From contig JALMGJ010000004.1 in NCBI GenBank assembly GCA_023362775.1, positions 51,604,298-51,668,297 on the forward strand: DNA of 64,000 nucleotides, in the 5' to 3' direction. The DNA is from Charina bottae. Its lineage: Eukaryota; Chordata; Lepidosauria; Squamata; Charinaidae. Position 1 is the first letter of the stretch. The number at the start of each line of letters is the position of its first letter. Positions 1-11,544 of this stretch are shown here, piece by piece. Position numbers and translations under genes: made by a program. The notes beneath the pieces are model-generated. The model was not told where the DNA came from and searched no databases. It saw only the letters and a list, made by a program, of their open reading frames with translations.

Positions 1-1110
1 GTTACCCACCACTGGTGGAATCACAAGCTGAATTCTCCATTACCAAGAATCAGGCAGGAGGGCTGCTAATGAAATCTGTACAGTCATCAGCTAATCAGCA
101 AGCTACAGAGCTACAGTCAAAAGTTGTGCCTTCAAAGCAGATTCTTCATTCAGATAGCATGGAGATGGAACCCGAAACCATGGAAACAAAATCTGTTACT
201 GAATATTTTAGCAAGCTGCATATGGGGTCTGCAGTATATTCTTGCACTACTAAACGTAAAAGTAAGGGGATTGATGGGGAAGGGAAAGCTATTCTTGATG
301 GCAGTGCTGTTACGAAAAAAACAGGGACTGATGAGCAAAAGGGTAAAGCTCTGTCCTCAAGGGAGGGTCAACGTATAAGCACTTTTAATGCAGAGAGAAC
401 TGCCTTTCGCAAGGACAGTCAAAGATGGTATGCTGTTTTAGATGAAGGGGCAGTAGAGAAAACAGACCTGGAAACAATGAATGGAAAGAGTGTTCCAAGA
501 GTTTCCAGTCTTGGGAAAGCAGATATGAACTGTAAAGATGAAAGGCATCCCGAGATTGATCACAGTACTGTTTTAGGGCGTGGGCTAGATGAACATTTTG
601 TGCCTGGTGCAACTACTTTGCCTTTATCCAAAGACCGAAATGATTCTGAAGATACTAATTTATCTGCAGATGATCATCTTTCAAAGCTTCCAGAAGCAGA
701 ACACAGTATGATTGGATTGTGCGAGTATCACTTAGCTAAACGCATGTCCTCCTTGCAGAGTGAAGGCCACTTTTCCCTGCAAAGCTCACAGTGCTCTTCG
801 GTGGATGCAGGATGCAGTACAGGCAGCAGTACATGTGGAACTCCTGTCGAATCTCCTCTTTGTACCTCTGAGGTTAAGCACATTATGCCTGAAACATCAG
901 GAAAAAGCATCAGTTATATTCCAATAGAAGACAGAGCTGCCATGCATCCCAACCATGGAGCAACATATAAGGAGCTGCATCAGCAGTCTGAAACTGTATG
1001 CCACAGAATGGTTGTGCCTGCTCTGCATTCTGCAGTTAATTCTGCTGACCCTTTATTTGGGACTTTAAAAGATGGATGTCACAGGATTCCCAAGATTAAA
1101 GAAACTACAG
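1..1110 (+). CDS. FRMPD4: FRMPD4 penultimate coding exon (partial at left edge)
   Basis: Open from the window edge in the frame with codons at 3, 6, 9 and so on ([12 protein letters not shown]). It ends at a consensus donor: ACTACAG followed by GTATGG at 1111. If not spliced, the frame runs four more codons (GMVA) and stops at 1122-1124, giving a possible alternative C terminus. Composition is that of a disordered linker rich in Ser, Thr and Lys; no folded domain is visible. Confidence 0.85.
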
Positions 1111-4100
1111 GTATGGTAGCATGAAACCATTAATCTGATTATGTACTGTCTAAAACTATTGAAGTAAACAGGAGTACAGGTAGTCCTCGCTTAGCGACAA
1201 CAATTGGGACTGTCAACTTTGTTGCTAAGCGTCACAGCTGCTAAGCGAAACATCACGTGACCACGGCGGACTTATGATATCACTTCCCATTTGGTCGTTA
1301 AGCGAGACATCACATGACCACAACTTGCAATTTTACTGCCGGCTTCTCCATTGACTCTGCTTGTTGGAAGCCGGTTGTGAAGTGCAACAATGGCAATCAC
1401 ATGACCACAGGGATGCTGCAACGGTCATAAATGTGAGGACTGGTCGTAAAGGTACTTTTTCAGTGCCGTCATAACTTCAAACAGTCGCTAAACAGGACAG
1501 TCGTTAAGCAAGGTCTACCTGTATCCTTGTTGTTAAAATGTTATTAAGACTATTTCATACATACAGTAATAAAAAAAACCCTCAATTTGTACATTAGATG
1601 GGATGAGGTACTGGAACTTTGGAGAGAAAATATACACAGACAGACTTGAAATAATAATTGCAAACTAGACATTTTAAAACAATGTATCCAATATATTGGT
1701 GTAAATAGATAAAATTTATAGATAATCTCCAGCATACATTCAGTGACCATGTAAGAGAGCAGTAGGATTATATGGCTAGCCATTCCCCTTCTGGGCTAAT
1801 ATTTCCCAATACTTATACCTTTGCTTTATATACAGACAGAAGTACTTGTATGGAGCTCCTCTAAAAGTGCAGGAACTTTCCTTGGCTTTTGGGGGTTCTC
1901 ATTTACATGGAGGAGCTTTACAAGTTCATCTGTACAATCATAGCCTAATCATGCTGGCATCAAATTACATAATTGCTGGAGCATAAATGGCTATTATAGG
2001 CATTAATGTGGCTTGAAGTGAAATTAACCCATGGAATTCCTCATGTTATTTTATATAACTTTATCTATGCTTAAAATGAAAGTCTTTTGCACAGTCACAC
2101 ATACCCATGCTCTCTCTCTCTCGATGTGTAACTGCAGCTTTAATTGCACTCTGATTTATTGTATCTGCCATCTAGAAGCACTAATGGGAGTACACAGCCG
2201 TAGCACCTAAAGGCTGAATTTAGAGGGTGAAAGGTGGGGGTTCTCCGTCTTCCTGTCCCAGAAATCCTTGGGGTTTTATATACCTTGGCCCATCCTGGTG
2301 CAGTAGCCTGATAGATTACAACTACCGCCACCTACTGTATCTGCTTAAGGGATGCCTTTACTGGCACCCTCCCACTTAAGCCAGTATGTGGCACGGTATG
2401 TTCACCCAAAATTTGAATACTTACTTGCCAGTAACTGAGAATATTAGTAATAATAATAACAACAACAACTACAAAACTCTGTAGTGTCACCTCCTGGTCC
2501 TGGTAGCTTTGAGGCATGGTGTCAGGAAAAAAAAATCCATATCTTTGTTTGAGGAGGTAGAACAAAAGGATACAGTATCAGTTTAAAATCAATTTTATTA
2601 AAGATAAAAAAAAGGAACTAAGACACTGCTCAAATGCCTTGATATTCCCCTGAAATATAGATACTCAAATGCCCAGAACAATCGCAAGTGGATGAAATAA
2701 GGCACCGAGTGATGATAAAACCCCAAACAGCCTTTTAGAATCAATGTCCTATAAAATGCTGTGGGGGGGGGACAGGTGTGGATCCACAACGGGTGGGATC
2801 TACTGTACATCTCCAAGAGCTGAAGATGTAACAAACTGACGAACAACTGACTTCGATTTGCACAATAAACTTCAGATAGAAACGTTACTAGAGACAATTA
2901 CTAAAAACAATCAAAGATCAAATGCAATAAAAGATGTTCTACTTAGAAAGCAAAGGAGATTATTCTCTGTATGATAGATTTGTACATTGGCTATCTGCAG
3001 CCAGTTTGGGAATTGTCTTGTTTAACTGCAGGTGGCAAATCTGAGAGTGAATACAGGTTGCCCATTCACTACAACATATACATTTTTCAAATTGATTAAT
3101 TAACATAAAGCTAACTGCATCACTAATATATGTAGTTAACGTATTTTGTAAAAATCTGATAATGTTGATATTTGAAGCACATTTTAGAAAACAAACTTTT
3201 TGTAGATTATAGTGATAAAAACAAAGCAATTAGAACTTTTCTGTTATTGAAGAGGAAGCTCAGATTTTCCAGCATGTTTTTAAAGGAACAAGCAAATACG
3301 TGCAGTATGTCATCTAAATCATAGAAATATGAAAATATGAAAAAACTAATTCAGAATAAATATATGATTAATCATTCTGAATTTGTAATAGGGTTAAGGT
3401 TTCATTAATCATGATTCAGCTGTTAGCCCTAGTGATCCTAGTGTCCTAAATGATGACAGAAACATTTTTTTCCCCATTTATATCAGTGTCCCAATTTGGC
3501 CACCCTCTTGATGTGTGAACCAATTCTTCAGCCACACAGCCATTGATGAAAATTGTGGGAGTTGAAGTCCACACATCTGGAAGTTATCTGGGTTGGAAAA
3601 CACTGGTTTTATATTGACAAGGCTATGGATGCTATGTACGACTTTGCAAAAGTTATACGCATAGGTCAAATAGTTCACCAAAACATAATGGCAGATTCAT
3701 CCATAGGAGACAATGGGCTGAAAACAGCATACTTACCTCTCACTGCAAGCATACTGACTAAGAAGATCCCAGTGTAGTCAGTGTAGTGCTATATTACTTT
3801 AGAAGCATCCACCATGCACATACCAAAGACATTATTGGCCTCTTGAAACAAAAAGCACACTAAATGGGTTGGCCCACTCCCCTCTTGAGCAAACTACCTG
3901 ATGTACAAAAGAATGGAAACAGATGTTAAAGCCATGTGAAGTTGACCCTGAATACATATGGTTGCATGTAAAAGTTGAGGCACCCTGGGTCAAATTGTAT
4001 TTTTCAGTTAATCCCCAACTGACCGAAGTTGACACACCCTTTACATGGTTCAAAGTTAAACACGGCATTTTTCTACAAATCTGAATGCATACCTATGATT

Positions 4101-6673
4101 TATGAACAGTTGTTTACTTTTTTTAATTGAAGATCAACTGGCACCCACTGCCTGCAGCCCCCAAGGTGGCTGCCACCCCTACCTTGACCATATTTCCATC
4201 ACTGAGTGATATTCTAGAAGAGGGTTGGGCCAGCTGTTGATGACAGAGAGGTGCATTCTTTTTGTTCAGTTCAATCTTCAAAGCTTACGGGGACAGAACA
4301 GCAAGCAGAGAGGGGTGAGGCTGATATTTGCGGCTCTTTGGTGCTTTTTTGAAAGTGGAGGTTTTGATTTTAGAAGGTGAGACAAATTGGAAAAAATCAC
4401 AACCAAATTTCAGCATTTTCCAACTAATTTGGGTAGTGCTGTGTGAAAGCCCACACAAAAAGGGCTGCAAGGGACTTGTAAGCTACTAGCTGCCTGATAT
4501 ATTTAGTATCTGGATGAGAGTCCACTTAGTTATCAGAATTTAAGAATTGCTTTCTGAGTAAGATCAAAAGTCTTTGGTCTTTAGCACTGTATTTCAAATA
4601 ATGTATCACCTTGCTGCCTCTGAGAAGCTCACAATCTGAACACAAAGCAAAAAATCCTTTCCTAATGGTCATCTCAAGCATCTGTGACTCAGCAGTAGAC
4701 TTCTCTTGTGTGTAGAAGTCCCATTAGCATTCATGGCCAATAGAGCTTTCTTCTATGAACTCCTTTAAAGCAAGCCAAACATTTTAGAAAGAGGTAGATA
4801 GAAGTTGTTAAAGAAATAATAGAACACTATGCTATTGTGAAGGTCAAGGCCATCTTCAGAATGTTGTGCAAATAGGCTTTGGGTCTCTTACTTAAAGAGA
4901 AATAATAATAATGCTGGTGCATGACTATTTGGAGATGGCAGAAAGGAAATGGTATCTAATTGGTTATTTGTAATATCAAGGATGAGAAATCTTGTGTTGA
5001 GTAAAGCTTCATTTAATGAGAGGGGAGCAAAGGCCATAGGGTGGCATGATGATACCAAATAGAATATGCATGCCATTCAATAGCAATATAATAGGTATAC
5101 TATTCAAATTCGAAAGCCAAGAAAAAGTCCAGTTTTTATATTATGCCTGTCTTAAGCAACAAGCCTGATTTAACAGTTTTGGTTGTTCTAATGATCTCTT
5201 CTAAAAGAGCCATAATTAAATGTGTTGGTTACACAGTATCAATTTAGCCTTAATAAAAATGAATACGATAAGACTGAAGTGTTTAGACATTAAATTGTTG
5301 TTTTTTAGATTCTTAATTATTCTCTCTGTTCTTCTACTACCCCTAGTGTAGCTTTCACAGAGCCTGCGAGTGAAAGACAAGGAGGCATGCCTTCAGCTTT
5401 TCCTAAACAGCCCAGAGCTGGTTCCATCCTGCTATCATCCTACATTCACTCAGAATCAAAGGTGCCAAGTCAAAACCAAGACTCTTTTGATGTTCCCAAA
5501 GTCAACCTGTCAGGTGGGGTAGCAGTCAGTTTATGGCCATATGATACAATGGGAGGAAGCCTCAGAATACCACACAAGAAAAAGGTTTTGCGACGCAGCA
5601 GCAGTGTCACTGCAGAAACTACAGGCATTGAGATGTTTCTTGGGAAGGAGAAAGCTGCAGTCAGTGTATTACGTTCAGACATTTCTGAAGCATACAAATC
5701 AAAATCAGAAAAAAGAGGAGAACTTCCTCTGGGCAAAAAGCTATCAAAAAGTTATTCCAAAAGTTCTGTGAACATCAGCATGAACAGTAGAAGACCTTTC
5801 CTCTTGAATGCTGTCCAAAAGGAGCCCAAGCAATACAGAACGTTGCCATTACGAAAGCGAGATGCTAGCAACTGGAAATGCCGCAGCCCTTTTAGCTCTT
5901 GTTTCCTAATGACAGGGAATGCTGAAGACGATGATGAAATTGGATATGCAGGCAGCACTCAGCTCTCCTGCCTCTGTCATCCAGAGATACCGTGCACCCC
6001 CGTAGAAGAATTAACTACTCAGACTTCTTCCACTGAGAATGAGGAAAAGAAGGGGAAAGGTGTAGAGGCCCTCAGAGAAGCAGAAAACAATCAAGAGTGC
6101 AAAAGCAGAAGCAGTCAACCAGATCTCAGCAACACGTCCTTTGATGCACAAATTGCAAGGCTCAGTGTCATGAAAGAGAAGAATTATGCAGTGCCTGATG
6201 GGTTTCTTGCAGCACAAAAGGATGCCAATGAGCTACTCTGTTTGGTCCGGTCAAGTGTGGGGAAGAAGGGGGATCATCCAGAAACATATGACCTTAAACT
6301 CTCTCAGTACAAACAACTGTTATCTGTAGAATCACAACAGTTGGGAAGTGCCTGCAGGAAAATGGCCATGGCTGAAAAAAGCCCAGAGGAAATGCTTGTA
6401 GCAATGACTTCAAGCTTTCAAGTTCTCTGTTGCTTAACAGAAGCCTGCATGCGTTTAGTTAAAATCATGAACTCTGAAGCACAGCAGGAGGAGATTGTAG
6501 CGAAAGTAGATGAGGTTGTAATCAACTACATTTCTCTTCTAAAGGCTGCAGAAGCAGTGTCTGGAAAGAGTTCAAGTGACTCTAGCATCAAACTTTTGGC
6601 TCGTCATTCGACTACCATGGCCACTATTGTAAGCACACTAACACGTTCTCTTAAAATGCTTTTAAATAAATAA
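1..6673 (+). CDS. FRMPD4: FRMPD4, C-terminal part (two coding exons; 5' part outside window)
   Basis: Coding exons are 1-1110 (open at the left edge) and 5361-6673. FRMPD4 (Preso) is a WW/PDZ/FERM scaffold of dendritic spines that binds PSD-95 and group I mGluR complexes; those N-terminal domains lie upstream of the window. The first exon carries the serine-rich linker with the family block [20 protein letters not shown]. The last exon carries the conserved C-terminal region shared by FRMPD1/3/4, including [20 protein letters not shown]. The exon 1 donor (after 1110) leaves one base of a codon and the acceptor at 5359-5360 supplies two, so the frame is kept ([12 protein letters not shown]). 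FRMPD4 is preferred over its paralogue FRMPD3 because the next gene is clearly PRPS2; FRMPD3 sits beside PRPS1 in mammals. Confidence 0.88.
1177..1521. mobile_element. Mariner/Tc1-type MITE, copy 1
   Basis: A 345-bp non-autonomous element. Its ends are inverted repeats: the left begins CAGGTAGTCCTCGCTTAGCG and the right end reads the same with a few mismatches in reverse complement (about 20 bp). It is flanked by TA on both sides (1175-1176 and 1522-1523), as expected for the TA duplication of Tc1/mariner elements. The interior has several internal copies of a motif like GTCGTTAAGCGA and ACATGACCAC. No coding capacity. Confidence 0.72.
3550..3605. mobile_element. hAT MITE fragment (right half)
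   Basis: Matches the right half of the palindromic MITE at 23413-23536: GGGAGTTGAAGTCCACAC followed by a GTTGGAAAACACTG terminus. The left half is missing or too diverged to see. Confidence 0.5.
5361..6673 (+). CDS. FRMPD4: FRMPD4 terminal coding exon
   Basis: Starts after the acceptor TTTCACAG and reads through without interruption to TAA at 6671-6673 (about 437 codons in this exon). The first half is Ser/Lys-rich linker. The last ~150 residues form a helical conserved block (from about [20 protein letters not shown] to the end) typical of FRMPD1/3/4 C termini. It ends in KMLLNK, so there is no class I PDZ-ligand C terminus on this splice form. It lacks frameshifts or stops. Confidence 0.85.
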
Positions 6674-6920
6674 ACAGAAGTCACTTCATAATCTATCTTT
6701 GCAAAGCCATACATTTAAAAACTTTTATTTACTATCTATGTAAGAACTAAAATTAACAAACATGGCTCTCTCTATATATTTTGTTATTTTATATGAAATA
6801 GATAAGTGACTTAAAAATATCTATAAACTGATAAACTTCTGGCCATTTATATCCTCCTGTTTTTTTTTATTTATTATATATATTTTGACTGAAAAAGCCA
6901 AACTCCAAATGCTGTTTTTA

Positions 6921-6958
<38 letters not shown>

Positions 6959-7270
6959 TAAAAACAGCATTTGGAGTTAGGCTTTTTCAGTCAAATCTAC
7001 AGTTGCTTAATCTTAACATATAATAACTGCAATCCTAAAGTAATTACTTCCTTTTACTTTCCAGGTTTATACTTGGAAACCACACCATTTACAGCTAGAA
7101 CTAAAAAATGGAATTATAATGTATATAACAGTATTTAATGTTTGAAGTATAATTTTTAATAGTAAAATACATTTTAAACTCCAGAGACTATTATGATTTG
7201 TTAGAAATCAGCCACACATAAACACATACCAACACACAGACACAATAAATCTTTTGTTCATATTGCTTGC
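6674..7270 (+). other. FRMPD4: FRMPD4 3' UTR with candidate poly(A) signal
   Basis: AT-rich sequence after the stop codon. An AATAAA at 7244-7249 is followed by a T/G-rich stretch (TCTGTTATGTTG), which fits a cleavage/polyadenylation site. AATAAA overlapping the stop codon region (6666-6672) is too close to be the site. A 112-bp palindrome (6884-6995) lies within this UTR. Confidence 0.5.
6884..6995. repeat. 112-bp near-perfect palindrome with (AT)n centre
   Basis: Left arm TTTGACTGAAAAAGCC...TTTTTATGCA and right arm TGCATAAAAA...GGCTTTTTCAGTCAAA are reverse complements with one mismatch. A run of AT dinucleotides forms the loop. It lies in the FRMPD4 3' UTR and would fold as a very stable RNA hairpin. 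Confidence 0.85.
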
Positions 7271-10200
7271 CTGATGCATCTGTTATGTTGCAATTTATTT
7301 GTATGTTGCCTTTGGATTAATTTTTTTTTAAGTCCTAAAAGATTGCTTGCAAACATTAACACAGACCCAAAATTCAAACAATAAAATACCATTTACAGAC
7401 GTTTAAGACAGCAATATTTCAGGAACATCTATAGAACAAAATGGCATCCAAATCCTTCTCATGCTTAAAACACAGCCTCTCCACAATATCAAAACAGGCT
7501 GGAAGTAAACCTTTGTTCCAGACAGTCAGTCTTTCTTCCATGATCTGGATCCCCATCAAGAGATGATAAAGACAAGTAGAAATGCAAAACATGTGGGGTG
7601 TCAAAAGACTATTCTCCCACTGTTTTTCTAGACAGCAAGTTCTGTCTTGTTTTGCAGCCATATTTCCATATTGTTTTCTTCCCTGGCTATTTTGACAATG
7701 CTTGAAGCATTTGCTCAAAATTATTTTGAATAGCATGTGGCATTGCAGTAGTGGGCCATAAGAGTTTGTGTGGGAACACTCTTTCATTTGACACAGAAGA
7801 ATGACCATGCAGGCTGGGTCTGCTGTGAACTGTAGTCCAGCACTTCTGAACACTAAAATTCCCCATCTCTTCTATAAAGAGACGTTGACTCAGCAAAGAG
7901 CTGAAGCCATAGGTAGGCTGACAAAGTCCATACAATAGTTGGCCATGCTTCCTTAGAGAGGGTGGATGCATTTTTAAAAGGTCCTTGACTGAGTTTGTCT
8001 CGTCTGCAAGGTAAGGAAAGCGGGGTGCTTATTAGGAACTCATATTTTGTGGATGATGGAAGAGGCATACCCGCAGATTTGGGGGAATGTACTGGAGGGT
8101 CCCTCCTGGGTGGAGCTTTGGGGTCATGTAAATTTCTGAAGCCAGAGACCATGACAGCTGATATATTATGAAATTATTGATTAGATTCAAGACGGCTAGG
8201 GACATTTGTGGTACAACTTGTGCTTATGGGCTTATATAAGGTTTATTTATGTGTTATTTTAGTCTGTGTTTTCTCCAGAGAGCTCAGGATGGCAACATAA
8301 TTTCCCTCTTGTATTCTTGGAACAAAGCTTAGGCTCAATATGAGGGACTGTCCCAAGGGCTTTATGGTTGAGTTGGGTAATTATATGGCTGATAGCTATT
8401 CTTCTGTTATTACAGTACTCATGAGAAATTGGACTCCACCACAAAATGTGGTTACTAGAACTTCAGATGAATACAAATAATCACTATAATGCTGCCAGTT
8501 GCTGACCATAATTTGATATGTAACCAAGTTTTGTTCAACTGTGGTTTATTGAATAAACCAGAATTGCCTGTATTTGCTGAACACTGTAATCTATAAACTA
8601 TAGTTTACAAATCAGAATAGCTTGGGTCACACAACTTGCTATCAAAATCAAATGAAACACATTTTGGTTTAGATAAATATATCAATTTATCAAAATTCAT
8701 ACATTTTTCAGTCAGTATTCAGTACAGAAACATAACTACTATAAGTAGCATCAGTTAGCATCTTTTCTACTTGGAGCCCAAACACATAAATTATGATCCA
8801 GCTTTGTGTACATATTGCTCAACCAGATATTACAACTACGTCAATCAGCACTTTGTCAAGAAATGAAGTATGTGAGACAAACTTCAGCTATTCCGTTTCT
8901 CAAAGAGCTGTTCAGCACCACGCATATAATAGGATTAAATTACTATCATTTCAGCTTTTAAGGCGGCTTAGGAAATACATAGAGCATTTGTTTGCATGTA
9001 TAGTTCTATCTACTACTAGAGATACTGTAAATGTGAAGCAGCCTGCAGATGGCTTCTAATAAGACAAGGACAATGTTATTGAAGATGTTTCATTGATTTC
9101 AGCAGAATTTGTTTTTCTCCATGTAAGAGTTTAACAAAGATATGTTTTTCCTTCAAAGTTACATATTAACATATATTACTCTATTTCTGTGAGATAAAAC
9201 CAGAACTGAACTCATCAGGGTGATTATTGTAGTTGCCATCTCATGGTAAATGGCAGTGGGTTTTCTGTTTCTTTCCAAATTCTAGGTTAAAGCAGCTATA
9301 GAAAGATGCTGCTGCAAGACACCTGAAATCATTCTTTGGAAACATCCTAGAAAGACTACTAGTACACATAGTCTTAAATGATCACAGCGTCTAGGGATAA
9401 AATTGGTGTGGAGCCTTGGTAATATCTCCAAAACCAAATAACCCTTTTGGTATAAGAAGTTGGGCTATGCTCTGTCTCACTGTGAAGCCCAAACCACAGT
9501 GGAATGAGGTAATTCAGGCTGATTTTAATTTAATGAGGTGAGACAGAGGTTTTTAACTCAGCCTTTTTGATTCAAGCTTTTCCATGGAGCTCCACTCCTG
9601 TGTTCTGCAAAGGGCAGAGCATTGTACTAGGCACCAAAAAGGAGATGATTTTTTAAAATTACTTTTTAACTCTTGCTCACATAATACTGCAATGGGGAAG
9701 GGGAATATTGGGTTGAGGCTCGATAAGTCTATCCTTATATCTAAGTAGCTCTTGCAATTGGTCACTCTATCTTTTGGGTAGTGGCTGCAAAGATATACTG
9801 ATATAAATATGTATTTGCTGTTGCTGAAATCATACCATAGTGTGCCTAAGATCTTTTATGGTGTAATTGTGTGTGAGGAGATACTCTATGCAAACAACCG
9901 TTACTGACTTGTGAAAAATAATATTCTAAGAATAGTTATTGTGGTATCCTATTGTCAGGACTCCCATACAAAGAAAAAGGCCACAGGTTGTAAACAGACC
10001 TGCATGGAGGGCTAAAAGCTGGGGTGGGGGTAAAAAGAAGGTGAAATAAAAAGCCATACATGTGGGAAAGGATATCACTGCCACTGTGACCACAATTTCA
10101 AGGCATGGATGAATAAGCGCCTCTCTAAGATGCCAGGTAATTCCCCAAGCATCAACAGACACATACTTTCAAAATCACAGGAAGTAATCATTTCACTTTG

Positions 10201-10757
10201 TTCTATTTGCTCAAACCCATTGGTATCCAAATCAGGGCACCACACTTTAAGAAGGATTCAGACAAATGATCTGGTTGAAAGGTGGGCAATGAGAATGATC
10301 AAGGAAGTAGAAACTATGATGAAAGATTGTAGGAATTGGGAATGTTGAAGAGAGAAGCCTGGTGGGGGGTGGGGGAAGGATCTGATAGCACTCTTCAAAT
10401 ACTTGAAACGATGTCAGGGCACACAATGTCATATAGAAGGTTAAGACCTGCTCTGTATCAACCCAGCATGTGGCATGGGGAGTAATAGATTTTATGTTAT
10501 AGAAAAGCATACCTGATTAAATGTTAAAAATCCCTTCTTAACAATAAGAGCAGTTTGGCAGTATAAGCTATTATACAGGGCAGTGGTGTACCATTAGATG
10601 CATTCAGGTGGATGCCAAACAAGAATTTGTCAGGGATGTTTTATTATGGATAGCTGTACTGAGCAAGCTAACTTGTACTGACTTGCTGGACTAAATGCTC
10701 CTTTCCAATTTTATGAGTATATGATTATACTCATAAAATATATATAGTAATAATATT
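7271..10757. other. Intergenic, no gene seen
   Basis: About 3.5 kb of AT-rich DNA between FRMPD4 and the next recognisable repeats. Short open frames on both strands (for example on the minus strand between 7419 and 8152) have no recognisable domain, no splice support and ordinary intergenic composition. I see no defined element here. Confidence 0.6.
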
Positions 10758-10844
10758 ATTATAATATAATATAATATAATATAATATAATATAATATAAT
10801 ATAATATAATATAATATAATATAATATAATATAATATAATATAT
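10758..10844. repeat. (ATAAT)n pentanucleotide microsatellite
   Basis: About 17 copies of a 5-base unit, almost perfect. Flanked by AT-rich degenerate repeat. Confidence 0.9.
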
Positions 10845-10937
10845 ACACATATACAAACCTCATTCTTGTTTGTGGCTCCTTCAGTTTATATACCTCTTCA
10901 TTTCTCTTCTCCATCCCATTTCTTCCTTGGTTTATAC

Positions 10938-11008
10938 CAGTGTTTCTCAACCTTGGCAACTTTAAGATGGGTGGACTTCAACTCCCAGAATTCCCCAGCC
11001 AGCCAGCC
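10938..11008. mobile_element. hAT MITE fragment (left half)
   Basis: Begins CAGTGTTTCTCAACCTTGGC and continues through GGACTTCAACTCCCAGAATT, the same sequence as the left half of the palindromic MITE at 23413-23536. The right half is absent. Confidence 0.55.
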
Positions 11009-11200
11009 ATCATACATATTCCACGTCTACACTGCGTGTGTGTGTGTGTGTTTGCATGTCAGGCAATATAACCAAAGAGACTGTGAACAGAGGTGTAGGA
11101 ATGGTCTCGGTCAAAACTGCTCTGGCCAAAGATTGGTGGTAACTTTATCTTTCTTATAGTAGGTTTATTTAAAATATAGCCAAGCATATTTCAAGATTAA

Positions 11201-11530
11201 GGGGCGTGGTGGCTCAGTGGGTAAGACGCCAGGCTTGTTGATCGGAAGATTGCAAGTTCGGAGGTTCGAATCCCTAGCCCTGCGTGCGGAGTGAGCTCCC
11301 GCACTAGCTCCAGCTCTTGCCAACCTAGCAATTCGAAAGCATGCAAATGCAAGTAGATGAATAGGTACCACTTCGGTGGGTAGGTAACAGCGTTCCGCGC
11401 ATGTCATGCGGCCACATGACCGTGGAAGCGTCTTCGGACAACGCTGGCTCTTCGGCTAACAAACGGAGATGAGCACCGGCCCCTAGAGTCGGACACGACT
11501 GCACAAATGTGCGGGGGGTACCTTTACCTT
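11201..11530 (+). mobile_element. Sauria SINE, full length
   Basis: A tRNA-derived head carries an A-box-like block (TGGCTCAGTGGGTAAGACGC) and B box (GGTTCGAATCCC), then a conserved body, then a CCTTTACCTT 3' end like that of Bov-B LINEs, which are thought to mobilise Sauria SINEs. A 14-bp direct repeat, ATATTTCAAGATTA, flanks it (11186-11199 and 11531-11544), so target site duplication and both ends are clear. Confidence 0.9.
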
Positions 11531-11544
11531 ATATTTCAAGATTA

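Larger units (their letters stand above)
1111..5360 (+). other. FRMPD4 last intron
   Basis: GT-AG intron of 4250 bases. It holds a TA-flanked mariner-like MITE at 1177-1521 and a hAT MITE fragment near 3550-3605. The remaining sequence is AT-rich with no ORF that looks real. The acceptor at 5359-5360 follows a long pyrimidine-rich tract. A second AG at 5345-5346 would break the frame, so it is not used. Confidence 0.75.

Noticed and set aside
5345..5346. Upstream AG as acceptor for the FRMPD4 last exon
   Set aside because: It gives the wrong phase with the exon ending at 1110; the AG at 5359-5360 keeps the frame.
1..6673. Assignment to FRMPD3 instead of FRMPD4
   Set aside because: C-terminal blocks are shared by both, but the downstream neighbour has PRPS2-specific N-terminal residues, and FRMPD3 neighbours PRPS1.
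7419..8152. Overlapping minus-strand frames of 94-144 codons
   Set aside because: No recognisable domain, no splice or poly(A) context, ordinary intergenic composition.
11201..11300. tRNA gene-like A and B boxes
   Set aside because: Part of a Sauria SINE with body, 3' end and target duplication; the same applies to the heads at 20592, 27109, 52226, 60582 and 63236. No true tRNA cloverleaf.
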